DNA of 64,000 nucleotides, taken from NCBI GenBank assembly GCA_026826555.1, contig JAKSZT010054334.1:31464698-31528697 (forward strand), in the 5' to 3' direction. The notes below the pieces were generated by a model that searched no databases, was not told the origin of the DNA, and was given only the letters and a program-made list of their open reading frames with translations. The position numbers and the translations under genes were made by a program. The stretch's first letter is position 1. Each line of letters opens with the position of its first letter. Of the stretch, positions 35,330-47,497 are shown piece after piece. The DNA comes from Tolypeutes matacus. Taxonomy: Eukaryota > Chordata > Mammalia > Cingulata > Chlamyphoridae.

Positions 35330-36519
35330 TTTCTTGTTGAATTTATTAAGGATATTGTTTGATCATCTTTGATTAGTTGTCCCAAAGTTTATGTCCCCTC
35401 CAGAGTTTTAACTTGTTCCCTTGTATGGGCCATATCTTCTTGTTTCTTATTTTGGCTTGTAATTTTTTGCTGGTGTTTAGGCATCTGATTATCTAGATGA
35501 GTTTACTCTGAAGGTCAGTTTCTCTCTCTTTCCTAGGGTTTTATTTTTGATTGGCTTTGCATTAAGCCTCTTTCTGATGCTTGGTTCAACTTATTCTCTA
35601 ACTTTAGAGTAGCCCAAGTTTAGCTGTTCATATTTTCTCAGCTCTTCTTTATCTGATTCTTGATCTGGATATGCAGTACTATTTTAAATATTGGACTTCT
35701 TATGAGATTGTTTCACCTCCAGGAGAAAGCTTCCTTTCCTCTATTCTTTCTCCAGGAATCTCGATCAGTTCTGTTTCTTTTTGTTTTGCCCATATAAGTT
35801 ATTTTTTATACTCTTTTCATTGTTTCCAGCTGCCCCTACCTTGGGGGGCAAACTTTGGAAAGAGAGTCACCCTGGAAAGAACCTTCCCAAGTCAGTATTT
35901 TCCAGCTAAAATAAGGCCAGGGATCTACAATGGGGGCACTGACCAAATTACCTTAGGGAGGGCAGAAAGGATGTCAAAAGCCTTCTTCATGGCTCCCTGA
36001 AGTTGTGCCTTACTAACCTGTCCAGTAGATGATGCCCTTCAGCAAACTGTTTCCTGCTGCCACAACATTGCACTGTGTCTTTAACTCTCCATTGCCTCTG
36101 TCATTCTCTGTGGTGGGGTTGAAATATTGGCTGCCACCAACATTGCCTAGGGTGGGTTGAAACAATAGTTCAGATATGGGACCCAGTGATCTGAATTTGC
36201 TAAACACAAACCATGATCAGTGCTCAGCTGTACCCACTCCTGTTCTTGGAATTAGAGTCTTATGTTCCTTTCTGTCAGTAGCAGCTATCCAGGGACTGGC
36301 CCCCAAGGGGCCCGCCATGAGAATGTGAGATGGGTACTGACAATCGCAGCATGAAGAGACCTTTCACTGTTCTTTATTGCAGTTTGTCAGTCTCTTTGTC
36401 CCTCTGTTCCTCTGGCCTCTGGTGCCCCAGAACAATTGTTTTAGACAGTTCCTGCTTGTTTAATAGCTATTTTAGTGGATGGACTGAGTTCTGGAGCTCC
36501 CTACTCTGCCATCTTCCCT
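35330..36519 (-). mobile_element. L1 5' end: 5' UTR and start of ORF1
   Basis: On the minus strand the element opens gggaagatggcagagtaggg (from about 36519), the usual start of an L1 5' UTR, and runs about 1.1 kb through caatgttggtggcagcc and tgaagaaggcttttgac. It reaches an ORF1 ATG at 35433-35431. The N-terminus that follows (MAHTREQV, then a stop, then QLIKDDQT) resembles the usual eutherian L1 ORF1 start. Recognisable L1 sequence stops near 35330, so nearly all of ORF1, ORF2 and the 3' UTR are missing. Most truncated L1s instead lack the 5' end. Confidence 0.65.
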
Positions 36520-36529
36520 CGAAATCTCT

Positions 36530-36737
36530 AGGCAATAAATTATTTTAAATTAAGGTATGCACAATGTTTTTTAAGTACACAATGCTATTGCACATTTAAT
36601 ATACTGCAGCATAGTGTAAAGATAACTTTTACATGCACTGTGCAACCCAAAAATTCGTGTGACTTGCTTTATGGTGATATTCATTTTATTGCAGGGGTCT
36701 GGACTGAACCTGCAATATCTCTGAGTTATGACAGTAT
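36530..36737 (-). mobile_element. Tigger1 (TcMar) terminal region
   Basis: Close match to the Tigger1 end in reverse: tattttaaattaaggtatgc, acaatgctattgcacattta, aattcgtgtgacttgcttta, gcaatatctctgagttatg. Begins 11 bp from the L1 5' end. Confidence 0.75.
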
Positions 36738-36923
36738 AAATCATATGTCTTATTCATGGTGCTTAGGAAACCTAGTACCAGAGAAGTAATTCATATACAG
36801 AAATCTCAGCCTGAAATGTTATGCAAACTGGCTGTATACTTATTAAGGGCATACTTTTCCCCTAAATATTGCTTTTGGCTAGAGTCTCCCTGAAAATTAT
36901 TGTCTACCTTTAGGAGATGGATC

Positions 36924-36927
<4 letters not shown>

Positions 36928-36975
<48 letters not shown>

Positions 36976-36985
36976 NNNNNNNNNN

Positions 36986-37034
<49 letters not shown>

Positions 37035-37082
37035 CCTTCTCTCTCTCTCTCTCTCTCTCCCCCCCTTCTCTCTCTCTCTCTC
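36928..37082. repeat. (CT)n microsatellite with a sequence gap
   Basis: A long CT tract with CCCCC-TT interruptions on its right half, broken by ten N at 36976-36985. Its true length is unknown. Confidence 0.95.
36976..36985. other. Assembly gap (10 N)
   Basis: Ten N inside the CT repeat; a round number that is probably a placeholder. Confidence 0.95.
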
Positions 37083-37249
37083 CTTTCCTCCACATATTTG
37101 TTCACTGATGATCAGAAAGCTAGAATGATATACAAATATAATCTTCTCCTTAAAGTGTAGAACAGACTGTAATGAGAAACTGTATCTTTCTTGTGATAAT
37201 TTTCAAACAGATAAACCCAAACTTTGGGAAATGTACCCTTTATTATTAT

Positions 37250-37682
37250 TGTCTTAGTTTGCTTGTGCTGCTGTAACAAAGTATTACAGACTGGATGGCT
37301 AAAAACAACCGAAATTTATTGTCTCATGGTTTTGGAATCCAGAAGTCTGAAATTAATGTGTCAGCAGCACCATTTTTTCTCTTACAGTTCCAAAGAATCC
37401 TTTTTTGCCTCTTCTAAGCTTCTGGTGGTGGCTTGCCAGCAATCGATGGTGTTCTCAGTCCCACACATCACATGGAGTTCTCCCCTCTGTTTGTCTGTCT
37501 GACTGTGACCAAATTTCCACTTCTTAAAGAGACACCCCTCATATTGGATAAAGGCCCACTCTATTCCAGTATGACCTCCTTTTAACTTGCCTTATTTCAT
37601 ATATAATGATCCTATTTTCAAATAAGTTCACATTCTGAGATACTGGCATATCTTCTTGGGGGATGCAATTCAATCCATAATA
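37250..37682 (-). mobile_element. ERVL-MaLR-type (MLT1-like) LTR
   Basis: Left end tgtcttagtttgcttgtgct and right end ttcaatccataata are the reverse of an MLT1 LTR. AATAAA on the minus strand at 37315-37320. Internal text includes cagcttctggtggtgg-like sequence and cctattttcaaataagttca. Confidence 0.75.
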
Positions 37683-37706
37683 ATTAAGGTAGCTTTTTTC
37701 TGGATG

Positions 37707-37716
37707 TACCCACTCT
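37707..37716. repeat. Target-site duplication of the SINE, left copy
   Basis: tacccactct, repeated at 37911-37920. Confidence 0.85.
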
Positions 37717-37910
37717 TTTTTTTTTTTTTTTTTTTAAGATTTTATTATTTATTTATTCATTTATCCCCCCCTTGCTGCCCGCGCTCACTGGGTCAGCCAA
37801 CCACGCCGTGCGGGTGGGCTTGCCTTCACCAGGAGGCCCTGGGAACCGAACCCGGGGCTTCCCATATGGTAAACGGGAGCCCCACTGATTGAGCCACAGC
37901 CGCCCCCCTA
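37717..37910 (-). mobile_element. DAS-type SINE, single tRNA-like head
   Basis: A T run of about 20, then a short body, then the head in reverse: gggaaccgaacccggggctt (B box), gattgagccacagccg (A box and 5' end). Perfect 10-bp duplication tacccactct at 37707-37716 and 37911-37920. Confidence 0.9.
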
Positions 37911-37920
37911 TACCCACTCT

Positions 37921-38655
37921 CGATTATCAAGGAGAGTTTAGACTGAGGTATTGGGTTGGGTATGGTCCTCTTTCTATCACCAGGAACTTATGTACTGTAT
38001 GTAGTCTAAAAGAACTTCAGTTGGAAAGAAGTTACCCAACTTCTATAATATTTTGGCAGGTAAAGGGCTAAGAAGAACTATGTAATGGACTAAAGAAAAT
38101 AAATGAACACCTATGGAAAAACTAATGGACAGTTATGATTTCCCTTCCTGCATTATAGTTATCTTTCACTTGTTTATGGTTTCAGCTTGTTGTTAGCTGT
38201 ACTTTGGGGATCTAAGGGCAGATTTATGTACACACTGGACAACAAACAACCCAGAGAGTGTAATGGTGACACAATCATGCATTCCTCAGTGAATCCTCAG
38301 GGGTAGGGGTATTGTGAAATAAAGGATGGAGACTGCTCTACTGTTACTTGTATGGAAAGGAAGAGTGGTTCCCAAAGGCTGGAGAAGGTGGGACCATCTC
38401 AATTACATTAAAATGTGAAGAATGTGTGACCATTTATTTTTATCATCATCATCACAAATAATATGCTTGAAATTTGTAGAGCACTGTCTACTTTTGGAAG
38501 TATCTCTTGTGTCATCTTATTTGCTTTGTGTCTGATATTTGACTATACAATATAGTTGGAAAATATTTATTTTGTAAGAAGCTAGTCTAATAATGAAGTA
38601 AGATACCACAATTTTATCACTTATGGAAATTTTAGTAGTCAAAAATCTTATATTA
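37921..38655. other. Unassigned DNA
   Basis: Nothing recognised. Confidence 0.4.
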
Positions 38656-38659
38656 TAAT

Positions 38660-38865
38660 AATAGTGTGCATTTACTGTGGTCAGAGACTATGCTAGCTCT
38701 TTACATTTATTATCTCATCTAATCTTTTCAACAATCCTATTTGGTTGGTAATATAATAACATTCATTGTACAGATACAGAACCAGAGGCATAAATAGATT
38801 AAACACCATGCTCTAAGTGGTAGAGGGATATTTGAATACAGACTGTTGAATTGGTGAGATTCTTT
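38660..38865 (-). mobile_element. MIR SINE
   Basis: Reverse MIR: ttatctcatctaatcttttc, acagatacagaaccagaggc, gtagagggatatttgaatac. Confidence 0.7.
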
Positions 38866-39080
38866 GCTTAGCCCATAAGACATCAGTCAGTTTTCTCTTG
38901 CTCTCAAGGTAGTTTCGGAAATAGTTCCCATATAGTATTTAGTTGAAAAATATTGAGGTAATCTCTAACTTACTTTGTATTGCAAGGAAAAACACTTTTC
39001 ACTTGTTTTATGTCTATCTTATTTATAATCACTAAATATTTATAATACTTGTAAGTGGGGATATATTTAAATGCGACGTT

Positions 39081-39090
39081 ATATACTTTG
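39081..39090. repeat. Target-site duplication of the SINE, left copy
   Basis: atatactttg, repeated at 39184-39193. Confidence 0.85.
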
Positions 39091-39183
39091 GATTTTTTAA
39101 AGAGGTACAGGGGATTGAACCCAGCACCTCATACATGCGATGGGTGCACTCAACCACTGAGCTATACCTGCTCCCCCTATGTC
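39091..39183 (-). mobile_element. Monomeric DAS-type SINE
   Basis: Reverse tRNA-like unit: aggtacaggggattgaaccc (B box), caaccactgagctatacctg (A box). Perfect 10-bp duplication atatactttg at 39081-39090 and 39184-39193. Confidence 0.9.
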
Positions 39184-39463
39184 ATATACTTTGAAAGTGG
39201 AATATATTTTTGTTATTTTGTTTTAAATTCATCACAGAAGTTGTTTTCCCCAAGAAATGTCTGAGTGCTTAAAAGATGATATTGGTGAGCCAATAGTATG
39301 CATCTTTTAAATAGAATGTTCAACTGTACTTAACGAAGAGTTAAAAAGGTGAAATATTTGAAAAAAGGTGAAATATTCCTTCTTGTAAACCATTAGTCAC
39401 CTGACGTGGGAGAGAATAAAAGGCTATTTTATAAATGAAGGTTTCTAATATTTAAAGACCATC

Positions 39464-39947
39464 TGTGGTAGATTGAATTATGTAACCCAATTTAGATATA
39501 TTCTTGGTCTTGGTCCATATTACTGTGGTTGTGAACCCATTGTAAATAAGATCTCTTGGAGATGTTATTTCCATTAAGATGTGGCCCAACTGAAGGAATT
39601 TGGGCCTTAATCCAGATTAATGGAATCTTTTTTAGGCTTAAGAAATCCAGGCAGTGAGAGATAAAGCCAAGAGTAGGAATTGGAAGCCAGAAGTCAACAG
39701 AGCCCAGAAGAGATAGGAGAAGACATTGCCATGTGACTCGAGACAGAGATCTAAGCCAAGGAACCCTAAGGATCAACAACAAGCCAGTACCAAAATGCTA
39801 CAGACTTTGGGGGGAAAGCATCACCTTGCTACTACCTTAATTTGGGACTTCTAATAGTCTCAAAACTGTGAGCCAATAAATTCTTCTGTTTAATCCAACC
39901 CATTACGTTGTACTTGTCCTAGCGGCCTGGAAAGGTAAGACACAGTA
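39464..39947 (+). mobile_element. ERVL-MaLR-type solo LTR
   Basis: Starts tgtggtagattgaattatgt and ends near aggtaagacacagta. AATAAA at 39875-39880 follows aaactgtgagcc, as in MLT-type LTRs. Possible diverged 5-bp duplication ccatc / ccata at 39459 and 39948. Confidence 0.75.
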
Positions 39948-40965
39948 CCATAAATGAAAATAAAATTTACATTTATTGGATAAAGACCTTTGGTTGCAAG
40001 TGAGATATTTGACTGAAAAGAGGGGCAAATATCACAATTTGTTGTACTACTCTATGCCTTGATTATATAATGGAAACCCAAATAATGACTCAAAGTTTCC
40101 TAAATATTAAGAGACATCATTTTATTCTTCAGTTGTTAACAATAAACACTGTTAAAAAACTTTAGATAGCTGTAGGGCATTAGCAAGACTGCTTTGGAAA
40201 GGCTCTGTAAATGCACACAAAGTTTATGCAGGTTTGATCATTAAAGGATCAAACAAGAAAAACTATAGGATAGGCAAAGAGGGGCAAGAGAAAGGAAAGC
40301 TGAGTCTGATGCATTACATAAAGAGACATTAGAATTAAATAAAATGGAGATGCCCTGATTTAAATTTATTCAGGAGAAATAACTGCTAGTTATATAACAC
40401 TATTGACCATGAAAAGGTAGATGTTGAAAGCTTCTTATCTGTTAAGAATGCAATAAATGATATCTATGACCCAGATGCATGGATACAGAAGCAGCCCAGA
40501 AATAAATGGGAAAAAGTGAGTCAATCCTACTTATGGTGCTGCTTGCTACTAGATGGAAGGAGAACCTGTGGGTTGACAGAGTATAAGTTTCCTAAGAAAG
40601 AGTATTTCAATCTTCTATATGTTATAATACTCAGCAGCATACACAGCAGCCATCAAGTACAGAGAATACACTAAATATTTTTAACAAGCAATCACCAGGA
40701 AGCCTGGAAAGCATATTTGGAAGCAGTCTGTTTTCAGAGGTAGGCCCTAAAGAAAGTTCAAAAAGACTGGTTATTCATATAGATACACAAGAGGTTGCAC
40801 TGCCCCCCAAAAATTATTTTTTTGCTCTCTGGGGCAAGTGCTATGTTAATGCTTCTCTCTGATAGGATGCTGTCAATTAACTTATCTGCTGCACATAGAA
40901 CTGTTAGAGAAGAAGGTAAAGGAGCTTGAAGGATGATGTTCAGTTTCAGGCATCTTATAAAGGTG
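39948..40965. other. Unassigned DNA
   Basis: No gene or repeat recognised. Confidence 0.4.
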
Positions 40966-40969
40966 AGAG

Positions 40970-41245
40970 CCATCTTTCTCAAGGTGTGGTTAAAAAAGCC
41001 TCTCCATTAGAATCAACTGCAATGTTAGTTAAAAATGCTGATTCCCTCTCCCTTAGACTTACTGAAACAGAATTTTTCTGTTTCTTTTTAAGGATTGAGT
41101 ATGGATGGGGAATGGGGAGGTTCCAGATGAGCCCAAGAACTTCCGTGCATTAAAACAAACAAACAAACAAACAAACAAACAAACAAACAAACAAACAAAC
41201 AAAAAAACTTTCCAAGTGATTCTTAAACACATTAAATGAGAATCA
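40970..41245 (+). mobile_element. MER5A (hAT-Charlie) interrupted by an (AAAC)n tract
   Basis: MER5A order: tctttctcaaggtgtggtta, ttagttaaaaatgctgattc, agacttactgaaacagaatt, then after the simple repeat ccaagtgattcttaaacaca and tgagaatcatt. Confidence 0.75.
41153..41207. repeat. (AAAC)n microsatellite inside MER5A
   Basis: About 13 units; replaces a short A-rich stretch of the element. Confidence 0.95.
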
Positions 41246-42439
41246 TTCTATTAAAGAGGATTTGGATGAAAGAAAGCTTTACAGAATAGAATTCTGAGTT
41301 TGGTGGAACTGTATTACAAGAAACAAACCAATAGAAGGTTCAGAGAGGAAAGAGGATACGAAAGTCATTATCCTTGGACCTTTAAAATAGGTTGGGGATG
41401 CTTTCATCAATGGTAACTTGCACATCTTGAAAAGGAATCACTGCTACCTAATGGTAGGAGGATACAGGCTAGAAGGCCAAGGAACTGCAGGTGGAAGAGT
41501 TCCTGTCAGCACTCTTCAAGGTGGTTCATATTGGTTCCTACTTCACAGCAAGAGGTCACAAAGATATTAGGTGCCAGCTGTGTATAGTGCTATCATGGTG
41601 ACTGTGTTCCCAGACTTGTATTTTTTTAAAAATATGAATGGGGTTTGGGTATCTCAAAGAAAAATCAAGGTTTGAGTGTGTATGGGGAAGAGGGAGGTTC
41701 CAGTGACAGTTCAAATTCTTCTGGCTGGTGATTGTGATACAGGAAGAGAATAAAACTATGAGAGTTAATAGTGGGGTATTTGGATGTATTGAAGAAATAA
41801 TGGGTTCCTGGTGAGGACTCAACATACACTTAGTAAAAACCATGAAAAGTATATTTGGATGAAGGATTATAGGTCCTATCTATAGTTTTAAACTGAATTT
41901 GGTGGATGAGGTGGAGAACTCCTAATAAAATGGCAATGCACAATTGTAATTAGAAGACAAAAATGAGGCCCAGTTAAAGAAGGAACACAGCAGGAAGAAA
42001 TTTCCATAAACTTTAGATGGAAATAGGAGGGGATAATACTTCTGAATTCAGATATCTGTATATTAAAAATACCCGGTATAAGCAATTATCAAAGTAAACT
42101 AAAAAATTTAATAGCTGAATGTAAAACATTGTTTGGCACACCAGAAACCTGACTTGGGACTCAACTAATACAATATGACACTAGAAGGGAATAATTTATT
42201 CAAAGATCCTAAATATAATCAGAATGAGGGGAGAACAGCTTTGTAGGATATGGATAAATGACTCCTACATTGGTCACAAAACTGGCATGGAGTCAAGCTA
42301 CAAACAGGGAATTCAGCTAACTTTAAAAATCCTGTAAGCATTATTCCCTCAAACCTAAGCATTTAGCATAGTCTTTAAAATAAGATGATTATTTTTCTTT
42401 GATATATTCATTGTTAATATTTTGCTATATTTTATTCTA
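41246..42439. other. Unassigned DNA
   Basis: No gene or repeat recognised. Confidence 0.4.
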
Positions 42440-43075
42440 AGTATTTTCTTATATTTTTACATAGTGATTAAATAGAGTATATGAGTTTTAAACTGCATGT
42501 TTCATTAATATTATATAACAAGTATTTTCTCTAACATTAGAATTTTTAACAAATGATATTTTAATGATTGTATAATATATTTTATGGAAGGTCTGTAAAC
42601 GTACTTAATTATATATGTTGTGCTTTTGAGTTTTTTCTTTTTATAAGGCTGTGATAAAGAGGTTTCATTAAGATAAAATTCAGGAAAAATAATTATTGAA
42701 TCAAAGGATATAAACACATTTTAGTTTCTGGATACATTTTGCCCAGTTATATTCTGGAAAAGTTGTTGCAATTGGCACTCTCACCCACAGTGTATGAAAG
42801 TGGCCATTTCAATGTGCTTTTTCATGCACTAAGTCTTATAATCGTAATCATAATAATTACCATTAGTATTCAAACCTTTGAGGAGCAAATTGGAATCTGA
42901 CTATAGTCTTAATACACAGGCTTTTGATTTGTGCTGAGACTGAACTTTTTATGTTTATTAACTATTTTATGTCTTTGTGTATGTGTGTTTGTGAAATTAG
43001 TTTTGTATCTAACCATAAAAGCCTTTTTTTTCCTATCCATTTATATGTACTCATTACATTGCTAAAAGATTAAAT
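42440..43075 (-). mobile_element. Old L1 3'-region fragment
   Basis: Same word order as 14450-14745: attgtataatatattttatg, gaatcaaaggatataaacac, gccatttcaatgtgc. Diverged. Confidence 0.45.
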
Positions 43076-43833
43076 TTTGCTCATCATATTCCCATTAGTA
43101 TTGCATTCTCAGTCTTTGGTTTGTTATCCAATTTGGTTTATAGTGTTCTTTGGGATCCTCTTTGGACTTTGGCATATGTACAGCACTTAACTTGGGATTT
43201 CAGTGCTGTTATAGATTTCCTGCATTTTATCTATTATGTTGGCTATTTTTTTGGGAATTTTAGGGAAAGGGGTAGGGAGCTATATACTTATGCACTTACA
43301 GTTGCCTCATCCAGTAATGGGAATTTAGAATATTCTGGAGTTTTTCTGTGTTGGCCTCCTCTTAACTTAGTGATGGGGTTTCTCCATTAGAGAAATTTTG
43401 CATCCTTAAAGATGACAGAGTCTCATCTGGGTCTGGCTCCTTGGGGGCTATTTGTTATATTCTTAGAATCCAAAATCCCTGCTTTAGAACTTCTTGCATC
43501 ATATGTGTGCACCCTGAAAACAAAACCTGTCCTTCACTACAGGGAGCTTTAAGCAAAGGATTTTGGCAGACATCATTAGAAAAATACTGGATTTTCTTTG
43601 GGTAGTTTTCCCAGTGCCCAATAATTTTTCAAATTTCTGTTCTCTGACTTGATAGTTAAACATATCTCCTTATTCATTCTGCCTGAAATAACCAGTTGCT
43701 ACTATGAACTGAATCTTACCAGCCTAGATTTGGTATACATAGATTTTTTTAAACAAAGTAAAGATTTTTGGGTGTATAAAAATCCAAGGTTCTGTATACA
43801 TGTTATGAATGTCCTTTTAAAAAAGTACTAAAA
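43076..43833. other. Unassigned AT-rich DNA
   Basis: No gene or repeat recognised. Confidence 0.4.
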
Positions 43834-43882
43834 TGAGTAATCTTAATTAATTATCTATTATTTCCTATGATGAATAATGAAG
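43834..43882. repeat. Long direct repeat flanking the L1 composite, left copy
   Basis: Matches 46023-46075 with a few mismatches and indels; the last 23 bases are identical (core tcctatgatgaataatgaag). Confidence 0.8.
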
Positions 43883-43892
43883 TGTTTTTTTC

Positions 43893-45610
43893 CCTTTTTT
43901 TTTTTTTAATATACTTTTTATTTTTTAAAAGATACTTAGATTATATAAATGTTCCATTAAAAATATAGGGGATTCCCATATGTCCTGCTCCCTACCCCTC
44001 CCACATTTTCTCATATTAACAACATTCTTCATTAGTGTGGTACATTTGTTACAATTGATGAACACATTTTGGAGCATTGCCACTAAGCATGGCTTATAGT
44101 TTACATTTACTTTACACTCTCTCCTGCACAATTTGTGTTATGACAAGATATATAATGGCCTGTATCTGTCATTGCAATGACATTCAGGACAATTCCCAAG
44201 TCCTGAAAAAGCCCCCATGTTATACCTATTTTTCTCTCTCCCTACTCTCAGAACCTCCAGTGGTCCCTGTCTCCACATCATTGATAAAATTTCTTCCATT
44301 GCTAAAATCACATTAAGTGTATAGTAGAATAACAGTAAGTCTACTCTAGGCCATCATTCATTCCCCAATTCTGAGGATTCTTGGATGAGATGAGATTATC
44401 TTACTTGCAGCTGTAGACCCTCTCTGTACCTTGGGATGGTCGCTGTTCATCATCTCCTTCTTAGTTTCCCTGGGTGAGTCCACTGAACTGGAGAGTAGGT
44501 GTTGCAAGTCTGTTAAGATTCAAGGCCAAACTGGCACATGGACAGCCCAAAGATTTAAATCTCTTGGACATACAACTATCAACTCTAGTACTAACTATAA
44601 ATTCAAATAGAAGGGGCAGAAGAGCCATGTGTAGGGAAACCACAACTGAGTCCAACTCTGTCACACTGGGGAGTATAAGTTCCAAAATAGGGCCCACTGG
44701 CAGGGCACTGAATTCCTGAGCCTGTCTGTCCTGCCTATAGTGTCTGGATGTCTCCAGAGCCCTCAGGAGTCTGCTATTTGAGGCAATATTTACTTTGGCA
44801 GTCAGTGAGATCTTGCTGAGACTTGCATAAGTATAATCTCCAGAATGACCTCTTGACTCACTTTGAAGTCTCTTAGCCATATAAACTCATTTGTCTTTAC
44901 CCTTTCCCCCTTTTGGTCAGGTCTTTTTCCAGTTGCATTGCTAGTTGGTGCTTGGTAGTAATCCCTCAGAGCCAGGGATGCTCATTCCCAGGAGTCATGT
45001 CCCATGCTGGGGGGAAGGTAATGCATTTATATGCTGAGTTTGGCTTAGAGAGAGGCCATATTTGAACAACAAGGAGGCTTTCAGGAGATAACTCTTAGGC
45101 ATTGTATAATACTAGGTTATGTTTCAATTTCAAAAGTAAAGGTTCATAAAAGTCAGTCATCAATACCAAGGGCCCATCAATAGTCCAACCTTGTTCACTA
45201 GTTATTGCCCCTGTACTTAGGGGATTCTTGCTGTCCCATTAGAGCATGTGGCAAAACTCCCCTGGATGGGAATTCGATATTCTTTCAGTTAGTGTGTGGA
45301 TCTCCACCCACTGTGACAATGCCCCATGAACACTTGAACTCATTCATATGCCTTATAGGTATGCTCCAGGTGAACATCCTGTCATGCATCTTCCATCACT
45401 GATGCCCTGCACCGATGATCCTCACCTGCCACAGTTGTAACCCTTCTGTGATCTCAAACTTCTTAAAAAATGAGACAACAAAATAACTGAATAAAATTAA
45501 TAAGAAAATGAAATAATGGTAGTTTTAAAAATGACAAAATACAAAAAAGTAAAAATAATTTGAAATAAAAAACAAAATTAAAATTATGGGTTTCATCACT
45601 GTAAGATCTG
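43893..45610 (-). mobile_element. L1 3' UTR (xenarthran family), 5' truncated
   Basis: A T run (poly-A of the minus strand) is followed by about 1.7 kb matching, in reverse, the elements at 53901-55815 and 60805-61605. Shared landmarks on the element strand are gggacatgactcctgggaat, accaaaagggg, ggtcattctgga and gtaacaaatgtaccacacta. No coding part remains. Confidence 0.7.
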
Positions 45611-45654
45611 TTGTCTTGTATGTACAGTGACATTTTCTTCCATTTATTCCCCCT

Positions 45655-46021
45655 GTGTCTTATTTTTTTCATTTTATCTTCAAGGAAGCTTTAGGTTACA
45701 GAAAAGTCACATACAGAATATAGAGGATTCCTATTTACCCAACATCTTCCCTGCTTTCCCCTTTCCTCTATTAATAACATTTTACATATGGATGGTACAT
45801 TTGTTACAATTGATGTACAAATATTGAAGATTGCTACTAACCATGGTCAATGATTTACATTATGGTTTATATTTTGGACCATACACTTTGATAAATTTTG
45901 ATGAAATTTAACATGGCTTGTATCCATCATTGCAAGATCATGTAGTACAATTCCAATGCCCCCCAAATGCCCCATGTTCCATCTATTCTATTCCTCCCTC
46001 CCCCTCCCCTCAGGACCCATG
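45655..46021 (-). mobile_element. Second L1 3' end, 5' truncated
   Basis: A separate L1 terminus, starting ttttatcttcaaggaagctt, gttacagaaaagtcacatac, and reading gtacatttgttacaattgat. It lies between the first L1 and the right copy of the long duplication. Confidence 0.65.
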
Positions 46022-46022
46022 G

Positions 46023-46075
46023 TGAGTAATCCTAACTAATTCTCTTTTTATGATTTCCTATGATGAATAATGAAG
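46023..46075. repeat. Long direct repeat flanking the L1 composite, right copy
   Basis: See 43834-43882. Confidence 0.8.
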
Positions 46076-46089
46076 CAGTTTTTTTTTCT

Positions 46090-47430
46090 CTCCTTTCCTT
46101 TTGAGAACAGCTTTTGTTGTCTTCCACAGTTATTGGTACTGAGTAGTTACTTTGAATGTTTTCTAGGTAATTTGATATCTTTTTTGATCTAAGTATATCT
46201 CAATTTATAGTTAATTTTCTTGCCACATTTTTACTATTTCTGTAATTTTTGGATTATGGTCATAAAATGTGATCTCTGCTTTTTAAATTTGTTTACATTT
46301 TCTTTACGTAAAGTACATATTGATTTTCATAAATGTCTCACGCATATATAGAAGTTTTATATTATTCTAGAGCTGTGAGTGTGTATGTGTATTAAATTAT
46401 TTTTCTTGATTGTATTATTTTTGTATTATTAAACACCTCCATGGTCTTTTTACTTTTAGTTTCCTAGAGTTGTTTAATCCTTAATGAAACATATGACTCC
46501 AACTACAATCATGTTTTTAACTGGTTCTCTTGGAACTTCTTGAATATTTTTGCTTTATAGTTGCTGCTATGTGCAAGGTTCTACACACGTTTATTATTGT
46601 AATACAGTATTGTCTTTTAAATGTGGCCTTTTTTCCTTACAATCTTTTTCTAAAAATCCCATTTTGATTCAAGCACTTGCATCACATATTTACAAGTCTG
46701 TCATCATCAGTTTAGATTAACTACATAAATTTTAAAGTTCATTGCTCACCTCTCTTTCTGCTCCTATTTATTTCCCCTTATTGTATTGTTTTGTTCTGCC
46801 TCTTTTGTGTTAGTTTAAGCACTTACTCCAGTATTCCTCTAAATTCTGTTATGTGGATCACACTCTCTCAAAATTCTTGCAGATTCTCAAACATCATTAT
46901 ATACCCTGATAGATGAATGACATCTTTTTTGCTTATAGAATTGTTGTTGAGTTATTTTTTCTTAGTAGTGATTCTACCATTTTCTAGCTTTTAGAGGAGC
47001 ATAAGTGAAGTTCAAGGTCAATCTGACACTTATTTCTTTGAAGTTAACTTCTCTCTATGTAAATACTTGTAGGTTTTCCTCTTAATTCTTTAACTTTGTC
47101 TATTTTTCCAGTCTATGCTGACTATATGCCTTTTTTCATCAATCAGGTCTGAGACCTGCAGACTTAGCCTGTTTTCAACACAGAAAGGTCTTTATTCTAT
47201 TATTTATTTGTTACCTATCTCCTATCTTTTATTTCTTTCTTTTTGGAATTATAGTAGCCACATTTCAGGATTTTTGGATCTATCCTTCAAACCTTTAAAA
47301 TTTTCTATCATTCCACATTTTTAGATATTTCTTTCAATTTTTTCTTTTTGGCTATACTGTATATCTGGGCTCAATGGCTATACTTAATCTACTAAATTGT
47401 GTAGCTGAGAAATCATGTTTCTTTTTTAAA
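46090..47430 (-). mobile_element. Probable old L1 fragment
   Basis: T-rich text with L1M-like phrases in reverse (ctattatttatttgttacct, attatagtagccacatttca). Low-confidence assignment; the boundaries are guesses. Confidence 0.35.
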
Positions 47431-47443
47431 ACAGAAACTATGT

Positions 47444-47473
47444 TTATTATTATTATTATTATTATTATTATTT
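47444..47473. repeat. (ATT)n microsatellite
   Basis: About ten units. Confidence 0.95.
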
Positions 47474-47497
47474 TGTTCAAGTTGCTATCTTTCTCCC

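Noticed and set aside
36806..37160. Open frames of alternating Arg-Glu or Ser-Leu
   Set aside because: Translation of the (CT)n microsatellite across an assembly gap.
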